59,816 bases of DNA from an uncultured Chlorobiaceae bacterium (lineage in GTDB: Bacteria > Bacteroidota > Chlorobiia > Chlorobiales > Chlorobiaceae). The first letter of the stretch is position 1. The number at the start of each line of letters is the position of its first letter. The DNA is taken from assembly GCA_903994455.1 (NCBI GenBank), contig CAJEXI010000021.1, positions 1 to 59,816 of the forward strand. Direction: 5' to 3'. The translations under genes were made by a program, and so were the position numbers. Below the pieces are notes generated by a model, which was not told where the DNA came from, made no database searches, and saw nothing but the letters and a program-made list of their open reading frames with translations. Below are positions 43,967-55,900 of this stretch, one piece after another.

Positions 43967-46900
43967 ATGTCTGATTTTGTGACGATTGCGAATAAAGTAT
44001 ATACCTACAATACAACAGGTGGACTAGCAGGGAAGACGACAGTTCAATTCGACCTCTATTTTGGTGCTTCGACAATCAGTGGTTCAAAGATAAGTGGTGC
44101 CACACTTGACTTGATATATCAATACAATCTGGTGACGTTAGCTTCGGTCACGAGTCCAAAATTTAGTTATACCGATCCACTGACTGGAGAATTAGTTGAA
44201 AACGTATCGGTGTGGTCTAATGTTTATAAAAATCTTGCTACTGCCGACACACCCTCACCAAGTGGTTCTATCACTTTAGTAGCTGATTTTAATACAGAAA
44301 ATCCGATTGTTGCGGCAGATAACAAAGTTTTGACAGTCAAATTATATGTCACAGGAAACATCACTGACTTTGCTGTTGAACTCCAGAAAAAAGCAATTGG
44401 AGGTGTTAACTATCTCACACTCAATGATGGTACTGCGCTTGGAGCAAAGCAAGAGCTTGATGGCGGAACCTATGTGATACTGCCCGCAAGTTTGGCTGAT
44501 GTTGTGGTGGATTTGATGCCCGGCAGTGACAGTGGTACTTTGGCTACTGATGATATCACCAATGTTATCACGCCAGTGGTGACGGTTAATTTGACCGGTA
44601 AAACACTCACCGAAGGTCATATTCTCCAGGTTATCGACACCAGCCACAGTAACGCTGTTGTTGGTACTTACACGATAAGCGCTCAGGATGTTACGAGTGG
44701 CCTTGCATCAAAAGATATTACGTTGAGCACCCTGAGTGGAGGGACATATACCCTGAAGGCACAGTTCAGCACGTCATCGGGGACTATCGGCACTGCGAGC
44801 ACGACGGCAACCACCGTAACGTTAGATACAATAGCGCCAACGACCACAATCAGCGGGTTGCATCTCAGCGCGGATACAGGAACAAGCAACACAGACTTCA
44901 TAACCAATATCGCCGCGCAGACCATTAGCGGCATGTTGAGCGCAGCGCTTGGCGCAGGGGAAAAGCTGTATGGAAGTGTTGATAATGGGACGACATGGGT
45001 TGATATTACCAGCAAGGTCAGTTCGACCGCGCTCAGTTGGGATGGAGCGACCCTGTCAGGCAGCAGCACGATCAAGTTGGAGGTGCGGGATGCATCAGGC
45101 AATACAGCCACAGCAGCAAGTCAGGCTTATGAGCTTGATACGTCCGTACCGAATCTTCATGCGCCAGTATTCATATCTGGCAGTACTGGTTCAGTTGACG
45201 AGGATGCGGCTATAAGCACGGTGATCTACACGGCAGCAACGACGGATGCGGATAATCCTGTCACGCCACCGGTTTACACGCTGAGCGGGGCAGATGCAGG
45301 TTTGCTCAACATTTCCAGTGCAGGCGCAGTAACACTGAAAGCCTTGGCGGACTACGAAGCGAAGCCAAGCTACAGCTTTGAGGTGATAGCCAATGATGGC
45401 GCAAATACCACCACAAAGGCGGTGGTTGTCTCGGTAAACAACCTGAATGACAATTCACCAGTATTCACATCTGCAGCTACAGGTTCAGTTGACGAGAATG
45501 CTGCCCCAAGCACGGTAATTTACACGGCAGCGACGACAGATGCCGATAACCTTGCTGCTCGCACTTATACTCTGGGTGGCACTGATGCAGCTCTGCTCAA
45601 CATTACCAGTGCAGGCGTAGTAACACTGAAATCCTCAGCGGATTACGAGGCGAAGCCAAGCTACAGTTTCGACGTGATAGCTAGTGATGGTCTCCACACT
45701 GCGTCGCAGGCAGTGGTAGTGTCAGTAAACAACCTGAATGATACGACTCCGCCGACCGTTCCTGATTTTGTGACGATTGCGAATAAAGTATATACCTACA
45801 ATACAACAGGTGGACTAGCAGGGAAGACGACAGTTCAATTCGACCTCTATTTTGGTGCTTCGACAATCAGTGGTTCAAAGATAAGTGGTGCCACACTTGA
45901 CTTGATATATCAATACAATCTGGTGACGTTAGCTTCGGTCACGAGTCCAAAATTTAGTTATACCGATCCACTGACTGGAGAATTAGTTGAAAACGTATCG
46001 GTGTGGTCTAATGTTTATAAAAATCTTGCTACTGCCGACACACCCTCACCAAGTGGTTCTATCACTTTAGTAGCTGATTTTAATACAGAAAATCCGATTG
46101 TTGCGGCAGATAACAAAGTTTTGACAGTCAAATTATATGTCACAGGAAACATCACTGACTTTGCTGTTGAACTCCAGAAAAAAGCAATTGGAGGTGTTAA
46201 CTATCTCACACTCAATGATGGTACTGCGCTTGGAGCAAAGCAAGAGCTTGATGGCGGAACCTATGTGATACTGCCCGCAAGTTTGGCTGATGTTGTGGTG
46301 GATTTGATGCCCGGCAGTGACAGTGGTACTTTGGCTACTGATGATATCACCAATGTTATCACGCCAGTGGTGACGGTTAATTTGACCGGTAAAACACTCA
46401 CCGAAGGTCATATTCTCCAGGTTATCGACACCAGCCACAGTAACGCTGTTGTTGGTACTTACACGATAAGCGCTCAGGATGTTACGAGTGGCCTTGCATC
46501 AAAAGATATTACGTTGAGCACCCTGAGTGGAGGGACATATACCCTGAAGGCACAGTTCAGCACGTCATCGGGGACTATCGGCACTGCGAGCACGACGGCA
46601 ACCACAGTAACGGTGGATACAACAGTGCCAACAACCATCATAAGTGGCTTGTCACTTAGTGCGGATACAGGAACAAGTGCAACAGACTTTATAACCAATA
46701 CAGCCGTGCAGACCATTAGCGGCATGTTGAGCGCAGCGCTTGGCACCGGTGAAAAGCTGTATGGAAGTGTTGATAATGGGACGACATGGGTTGATATTAC
46801 CAGCAAGGTCAGTTCGACCGCGCTCAGTTGGGATGGAGTGACCCTGTCAGGCAGCAGCACGATCAAACTTGAGGTGAGGGACACCGCAGGTAACGCAGCC

Positions 46901-49900
46901 ACAGCCGTAAGTCAGTCTTATGTGCTTGATACGGCAAACAACCCGAATCCGCCGACCCCGGCTCTTGTGTTAAAATCAGTGGAAACGGGTACAGGGGTCG
47001 ATGTGCAGATTTGGCTAACAGCCGGGACTGCAATTGATACCGCAGATCTGGATTTGAGCTATGATGCGACCAAGGTGAACTATACTGGTGCGGTCTCCAA
47101 TCCAGCCCTGGCAGGTTGGCAGTGGATACCTAATCTTGATCCGGCTTCTCCCGGTCATTTGCTCATCGCTGCTATGTCTACTGATTTTTCCAGTATCAAC
47201 AACAGCACGAGTGACACGTTGTTGGAGACGATCAGTTTTACACTGGTTCCGGGAACTGATGTATTCATTGTTTCATTGGTTAGTGGAACCGGACTTGCGA
47301 TAGGCGATCAGCCAGTGGAAACCGGTCAACTACCAACGCTGCCGATCATAGTTTTGCCAGAAGAGGATACCTCCGCCCCGAGTGTGAGTACGGTAACCGA
47401 CACGACAGTGGTCAGCGTCACGAAAGATGCGATAAGCTTTACGGTAACCTTTGACGAAGCAGTTGTAGGGATAGTAGGAACAGGCAGCTTCAGTGCGACA
47501 AACGGAACGGTGAGCAGCGTGACCTCGGCTGGCGGTAATGCCTATACCGTGGTAGTCACGCCAGCAGCGGGAGTTGCCAGCGGGAATGTGGCGTTGAGCC
47601 TTGTCGGCACCGGTTTGACAGATGCTGCGGGCAATACGGTTGTTTCAGCAGACCTGAGTGTCAAGGACAGCCAGAGCATAGATACGTTGGCACCGAGTGT
47701 GAGCACGGTAACCGATACGACAGCGGCCATCGTCACGAAAGATGCAATAAGCTTCACGGTAACTTTTGGTGAAGCAGTTATAGGTACAGTAGGAACAGGT
47801 AGTTTCAGTGCGACAAACGGAACGGTGAGTAGCGTAACCTCAGCAGGCGGCAATGCCTATACCGTGGTAGTGTCTCCGACAGCGGGAATCGCCAGCGGGA
47901 ATGTGGTGCTGAGCCTTGTCGGCACCGGCTTGAAAGATGCTGCGGGCAATACGGTTGTTTCGGCAGACCTGAGTGGCAAGGACAGTCAAAATATAGATAC
48001 TTTGGCCCCGAGTGTGAGCACGGTAACCGACACGACAGCGGCCAGCGTCACGAAAGATGCTATAAGCTTTACGGTAACTTTTGGCGAAGCAGTTGTGGGC
48101 ACCGTAGGAACAGGCAGTTTTACTGCGTCAAACGGTACGGTGAGCAGCGTGACCCCAGCGGGCGGCAATGCCTATACCGTTGTCGTGACCCCGACAGCGG
48201 GAGTGGCCAGCGGAAATGTGGCGCTGATCCTCGTTGGCACCGGCTTGACAGATACGGCAGGTAATATGGTTGTGTCAACTGGCCTGAGTGGTAAGGACAG
48301 TCAGGGAATAGATACCCTGGCCCCAAGTGTGAGCACGGTAACCGACACGACAGCGGCCATCGTCACGAAAGATCCGATAAGCTTTACTGTCACCTTTGGC
48401 GAAGCAGTTGTTGGCACGGTAGGCACAAGCAGTTTTACCGCGACAAACGGTACGGTGAGCAGCGTGACCCCGGCGGGTGGCAATTCCTATACCGTTGTCG
48501 TGACCCCGACAGCGGGAGTTGCCATTGGCAATGTAGCGCTGAGCCTTGTCGGCACTGGTTTGACAGATGTTACGGGCAATGCGGTTGTGTCAGCGGGCCT
48601 GAGTGGGAAGGACACTCAAGGAATTGATACCTTGGCCCCAACAACAACATTAAGCGTTCTGCATCTCAGTGCGGATACAGGAACAAGCAACTCTGACTTT
48701 ATTACCAAAACGGCTGCCCAGACGATCAGCGGCACACTGAGTTCGGTGACAGTGGCAGGTGACGTGGTGAAAGTCAGTATGGACAATGGTGCCACCTGGA
48801 CGACAGCGACGAACACCATTGGGCAGAACAGCTTTAATTTGGCAGGCGTGACACTGACGGGCAGCAATAAGCTGAAGGTACAGGTTGAAGATGCAGCAGG
48901 TAACGCAGGCGCACCAACAAGCCAGGCTTATGTACTTGATACGGTTGCACCGAATACAACGATAAGCGGGTTGCATCTCAGTGCGGATACAGGCATAAGC
49001 AACACAGACTTTATTACCGATACGGCCTCCCAGACTGTAACCGGCACATTGAGCGCAGCATTGGGAGCAGGCGAGTCGTTGTTTGGGTCATTGAATAATG
49101 GTCTGACCTGGCAAAACATTACGTCGAAGGTGAGCGGAACAGCGATCAGTTGGGATGGAGCGACACTGACAGGCAGCAGCATGATCAAGCTTGAGGTGAG
49201 GGATGTAGCAGGAAATGCAGTTATAGCAGCAAGTCAGGCTTATGAGCTTACGGTTGTACAGAATTCTTATGCACCAGTATTCACCTCCGGCAGTACTGGT
49301 TCAGTTGCCGAGAATGCTGAGGCAAGCACGGTGATCTACACGGCAGGGACGACGGATGCTGATAATCCAGCCATTCCCCCAGTCTACACGCTGAGCGGGA
49401 CAGATGCGGATTTGCTCAACATCACGACAGCAGGCATGGTAACACTGAAAGCTTCTGCTGACTACGAATCAGTCCAGAAAAGCTACAGTTTCAATGTGAT
49501 AGCCAGCGACGGAGAGCCAACCCACAATGCAACGCAGGCGGTGGTTGTCTCGGTAACCAACCTGAATGACAATGCACCAGTATTCACCTCTGGCAGTACT
49601 GGTTCAGTTAACGAGAATGCTTCGACAAGCACGGTGATCTACACGGCAGGGACGACGGATGCTGATGGAGGTACGAGAAGTTACACGCTGAGCGGAGCAG
49701 ATGCAGCTTTGCTCAATATCACGTCAGCAGGCGTTGTAATACTGAAAGCCTCAGCGAATTACGAAGAGAAGACAAGCTACAGTTTCAATGTAGTCGCTCA
49801 CGATTCGCTTGTCACTGATACCTCAGACCATAGTGTTTCGCAAGCGGTTGTCGTGTCGGTAACCAACCTGAATGACAACGCACCAGTCTTCACCTCTGGC

Positions 49901-52900
49901 AGTACTGGTTCAGTTGACGAGAATGCTTCGATAAACACGGTGGTCTACGCGGCAGTGACGACGGATGCCGATAATCCAGCCATTCCACCAAGCTACACGC
50001 TGAGCGGGACAGATGCGAGTCTTCTCAACATAACCAGCACTGGCCTTGTTACGCTGAAAGCCACATCGAACTACGAAGTGAAGACAAGCTACAGTTTCAA
50101 CGTGATAGCCAATGATGGTCTCAACAGCACAACGAAGGCGGTGCTTGTCTCGGTAAACAACCTGAATGATACGACTCCGGCAGTGACTTCTGCTGCGCTG
50201 ACCAATGACACCACACCGTTGGTCAGTGGTACAGCGGATGCTGGTTCGACGGTAACGGCGGTAATAGCTGGCGCGACGTACACGACAACGGCGATTGGCG
50301 GGACGTGGAGCATTGACACCGGTAGCACGACACCTACAAGCGGTAGTCTTGGTCTGAACGTCAATGGCAGCAATAGTGTAAGTGTGACATCGAGGGATGC
50401 GGCAGGCAATACGTTGAGTGCTGTGACGCAGACACTGGTAATTGACACGTTGGCACCGACGACCGCCATAACCACAGGTAGCTTGAAGCTCAGCGCGGAT
50501 ACAGGTATCCCTGACGATTTCATTACATCGACAGCCTCGCAGACGATCAGCGCCACCTTGAGTGCCGCACTCATAACTGGCGAGGCACTGTATGGTTCTG
50601 TTGATAACGGCTTGTCCTGGAAAAATATCACATCAAAAGTTTCGGGAACATCAATCAGTTGGAATGCTGCCACCCTGCTTGCGGGTACGAACTTCATCAA
50701 GTTTGAGCTACGTGATGCGGCAGGAAACGCCGGGACAGCGGTAATTCGGGAGTATACGCTTGACGAAACGGTACACCTGAATCATCTGCCAACAGGCGGA
50801 GTTATCATCAACGGTATCATCAACGGCACTCTTGAATCAGGGCAAACCCTTACTGCTGATACGAAGACACTCGCTGATGCCGATGGTATAGGTACTCTAT
50901 CCTACCAATGGAAAGCTGGCGGAGAAGTTATTTCAGGTGCTGTCAATAGAACGTACATGCTGACCTCTGATGAAGTTGGCAAAACTATGTCTGTTGCCGT
51001 TAGCTATATCGATGGGTACAAGACACTGGAAAAAATAGCAAGTAGCGAAACCGTAGCAGTTATTCTGCCTCAAAATCATCTGCCAACAGGAACAGTAAGC
51101 ATATTCGGCGATGCGACACAATACGAAACGCTTATCGCGGCCTATGCTCTTTCTGATGCTGATGGTATTAATAGTGACACTATAAATTACCAGTGGAAAG
51201 CCAATGGTATCAATATTGGGAATGCAACAACGAATTCTGAGCTAACATTAGATCAGTCACAAGTTGGAAAAAACATTAGCGTTGTTGTAAGCTATACTGA
51301 CCTGAAAAACAACCATGAAAGCGTTGAAAGTGGATTAACCGCTGCGGTTGTCAATATAAACGATGCCCCAACAGGGTTGATAACTATAGTGGGAGATGCC
51401 CTTAAAGGGACGGAACTATCAGCATCGAACACTTTTCAAGATTTGGATGGTATTTCAGGCGGATTCCTCTATCAATGGAAAGCTGACGGTGTTAATATTT
51501 TTGGTGCCACAGATCAGTACTACACCCTGACGATATCTGAAGTTGGTAAAAAAATTACGGTAACAGCAAGTTACACTGATGACTATGGTAATAAGGAGAG
51601 TGTCGTTAGCGATCCAACTCTTGTTATTAGAGATACAACAAACAATCCTGCGACAGGATTGGTAACCATAAACGGGACTGCCACGCAAAACAAAACACTG
51701 ATAGCAAACTACTCTATTACGGATCCAGATGGTGTGGGCGGTAGCACTTTTGCTTTCCAGTGGCAGGCTGATGGCGTGAATATTGCAGGTGCAACAGCAA
51801 GAACCTATCAATTAAAAGAGTCGGAAGTAGGTAAAACAGTTGCTGTTTATGTAAGCTTTGATGATGATGAAGGTAACTTTGAGGATTTTCTCAGTTCAGA
51901 AACCAGAGCTGTTGTTAATGTGAATGATGCTCCAGGTGGCACCGTTACCATTGATGGAACAGCAGCAGAAGATCAAACATTGAGCGTCAACACCACAGCA
52001 CTTAAAGACCCTGATGGACTTGGTGCGCTGAGTTACCAGTGGAAAGCTGATGGAAGCAGTATTGCCGGAGCAACGAAGAGTGACTACACACTGACACAAG
52101 CTGAGGTTGCTAAAAAAATTACTGTTCAACTAAGCTACACTGATGGCCATGGCACTCTCGAAAATAATGTACTAAGCGCTGAAACAGCGGCAGTTGCTAA
52201 TGTAAACGATTTGCCCAGGATTCAGGAAGGTCAAAAGCTCATTGTTGCTGATGGAGGCGTTATCGTAGGTGAAAAATTGGGTGTTAATACCGGTTTTCTC
52301 ATTGACGAAGATGGCCCAGATGTTCTTGTCATTACGAGTTATCAGTGGAAGGCAGATGGTAAAGCTATAGTCGGCGCGACAGACCCACAACTTATTTTGA
52401 CAGCAGCTCAAACGAATCAAACGATTACGGTTACAGTAACCTATACAGATGATTTCGGCATTTCAGAGTCATACACAAGTGAGCCCAGTGTGGCGGTTGC
52501 AAATAATTCGGAAAAACCTGATGGCTCGGTTTCTCTTGATGGTACAGCAAAGCAGAATGAAACCCTTACCGCAACGGTTATCGATCTTGATGGTACTCCT
52601 AATCCCATAAGTTACCAATGGCGTGTTAACATGGGGACTGATGCACTTCCAAAATGGGCGGACATTACAGGAGCAACAGGCAAAACCTTTGTGTTGACGG
52701 AAGCACAGGTAGGCAAGCAAGTACAGGTAGCAGTAAGTTATATTGATGATCTAAGCGTTGCTGAAAACCCAGCGAGCAGTGCAACAGGGATAGTCGATAA
52801 CGTCAATGACCCTCTGTCTGGCAGCGTCACTATTCAAGGCACTGCAACGCAAGGCGAAACACTTGTCGCAGGCAATACCCTTGCCGATCCTGATGGTATT

Positions 52901-55900
52901 CCCTCAGGCGCTATCCATTACCAGTGGACGGCGGGTGGTGTCAATATCTCTGGAGCGATTGACAGCAGCTATACGCTTAAGCAGGCGGAGGTCGGAAAAA
53001 CAATCACCGTTGTGGCAAGCTATACCGATGGTCATGGCACAGCAGAGCATGTTGAGAGCGTAGCCACCACAGCCGTTATTAATATCAATGACACACCAAC
53101 AGGCACCGTAAATATTGCTGGTATTGGGCAGCAAGGCGAAATGCTTCAGGCAAGCCATACTCTTGCCGATGCTGACGGTATTCCTGCAGGAGCTATCCAA
53201 TACCAGTGGCAAGCAGATGGAAAGGATATTGACGGCGCAATCGGAGAGAGTTACGTTGTAAAACAGGCGGAAGTAGGTAAGGCAATGACGGTAACCGCGA
53301 GTTATACCGATACCCAGGGTACAGATGAGAGTGTTATCAGCGCTGCTACAAGCCCAATGCTCAATATCAACGATTTCCCAACTGGCCTGGTAACAATAAC
53401 CGGAACAGCAAAACAAGGGCAATTACTCACTGCCAATACAGCGGCGCTTGCTGATGCTGATGGACTTGGCACGTTAAACTACCAGTGGCAGGCTAATGGC
53501 AAGATTATCAGTGGAGCAACCAACAGCACCTATATCTTGACGCAGGCAGAAGTAGATAAGGCAATAACGGTTAAAGTTTTTTATACCGATCTGTTTGGGC
53601 AACCTGAAAGCGTACGGAGCACGCCACCAACCGCAAAAGTCGTAAACATTAATGATCTGCCAACAGGTTCGGTTACAGTGAGTGGTATCTTCAAGCAAGG
53701 TGAATTACTGACCGCCACAAACAATCTTGCTGATCCTGATGGCCCTCCAGCCTTGGCCATAAGCTACCAATGGCAAGCCGATAATGTTGTTATTGACGGA
53801 GCTGAGGATAGCACTTATGTGTTAACGCAAGAAGAGGTGGGTAAAAGAATTACGGTAGTAGCTAAATATACAGACACCTACAGGACAGATGAAAGTGTTG
53901 CCAGCGAAGCAACTTCAGTTATTGAGAACAAAAATGATGCACCAACAGGGACAGTAACCATTGAGGGAACTACCAGGCAAGGGGAATCGCTTGCAGCACA
54001 TACCACTGCTCTTGCTGATGCTGATGGACTTGGGGGATTGAGTTACCAATGGAGTGTCAATACGGGAACAACAGCATTGCCGGTATGGACAAGTATAGAC
54101 GGTGCAACGTACAGTGTCTTTACATTAACCGGTAATGAAGTGGGTAAAACTGTTGCTGTAAAAGTATCCTACACTGATAATTACGATTATGCAGAATCGG
54201 TTCTGAGTCGACCAACTCAGAAGATTAGTAACACTAACGATGCACCGACGGGCACGGTAACAATTACAGGCACCGCACAGCAAGGCAAAACGCTCACAGT
54301 GAGCAATAATCTTGTCGATCCTGATGGCCCGCCGGTGTTACCAATTACTTGGCAGTGGCAGGCTGATGGTGTTGATATTGAAGGTTACACAGGCAGTACT
54401 TTGGTGTTGGAAGAGGCACAAGTTGCTAAAAAAATAACGGTTATTGCCATTTATGACGATGCTGGTGGTACCACTGAGCATGTCTATAGTGGCGCGACGG
54501 CTGTAGTGGAGAATGTTGATGACCGATATACCGGCAGCTTGAGAATTAATGGAACCGCTAAAGAAAAGGAAACGCTGACGGCAGTAAGCACTATTGATGA
54601 TGCTGATGGTATGGGCGAACTAAGCTATCAATGGAGTGTGGTAACACGCACAATTTCAGGCACTGATGTCTGGACTGTTATAGCAGGAGCAACGGCAAAA
54701 ACCTTTGTGTTAACGGAAACACAGGTTGGCAAAAAAGTTGGCGTTACGGCAAGTTATACCGATAGATACGGTTACCGTGATCCAAACCCGGTGTTAAGTA
54801 ACATAACCGCGTCAGTAAAGAACTGGAACAGTAGTCCAACGGGAGATGTTACTCTTTCAGGCCTTGTTAAAGTTGGGAAAACATTGGCAGCCGATAACAC
54901 CCTTGCTGATGATGATGGAATGGGCGCAATAAGCTATCAGTGGTATGCCGACGACGGTGCAATCGAAAACGCAACAGAGAGCAGCTTTAAGCTTACAAGG
55001 AATGAAGTTGGCAAACTCATATCTGTTAAAGTCTCGTACATTGATGGCCATGGATATAATGAAATTAAGGAAAGCGCAAAAACAGTGCCGGTCACAAAAA
55101 TTTATACACTCTCAGCGCATGATGGCTATCTTGTGAATGCTCTGGTATGGATTGACGATAACGCAAACAAGCAGCTTGACTGGAAAGACCAGAACCTTAA
55201 TGGAAAGTGGGATAAAGGCGAAGGCGAATCGTGGGCGCTTACCGATAGTAGTGGTCAGGTTACAGGGCTTGAGGGTGATGGAACTATTCTGATAACGGCC
55301 AATCCGAAAGGCGGGACTTTTGATATGTCAACCGGTAATGCCTTTACAGGCAGCTTTGCAGCGCCATCTGATGCTAAAGTTGTGAGCACGTTAACAACAC
55401 TCGTTGTTGCTGCAATGGCTGCAAATTCTGAGAGTGAAGCCGCTGCCGAAACAAGGGTGAGGGCTGCGCTCGGTCTTGATGCTTCTGTAATCATAATAGA
55501 CTACGATCCGTTAGCTGAAGCCTCAAAAACAGCAGCAACGCTTACAGGTAAGCAGATAGCTATCAATGTGGAAAGCGCAACCATTCAGGTGAACAACATT
55601 ATCGATGTTGCTGTAAGTGTGGCAAATGCCGTATACGACAAAGCTGTTGCCGACAAAGCTGAAACCGACCCGTATTGGACTGGGAGAATCGTTCAGGTCG
55701 TGGGAATTATTGCCGACCAATTGTTGGGAGAAGCGCAAGCAGGAAAAGTTATTAATCTTGCAGATGCAACGGTTATTGCAAATATTATTACAGAGACACT
55801 TGCTGAAGCTGTTGCTAAAACGTATCTGCCTGAAGGGTATATACCTTCTCCTGTGGTAATAACGGCAATTGCTGACGCGTTAGCCAAGGCAAACAAAAAC

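Noticed and set aside
44342..46438. Two identical 101-codon minus-strand frames as a duplicated gene
   Set aside because: They are the antisense of the 844 bp repeat; their identity follows from the repeat itself.
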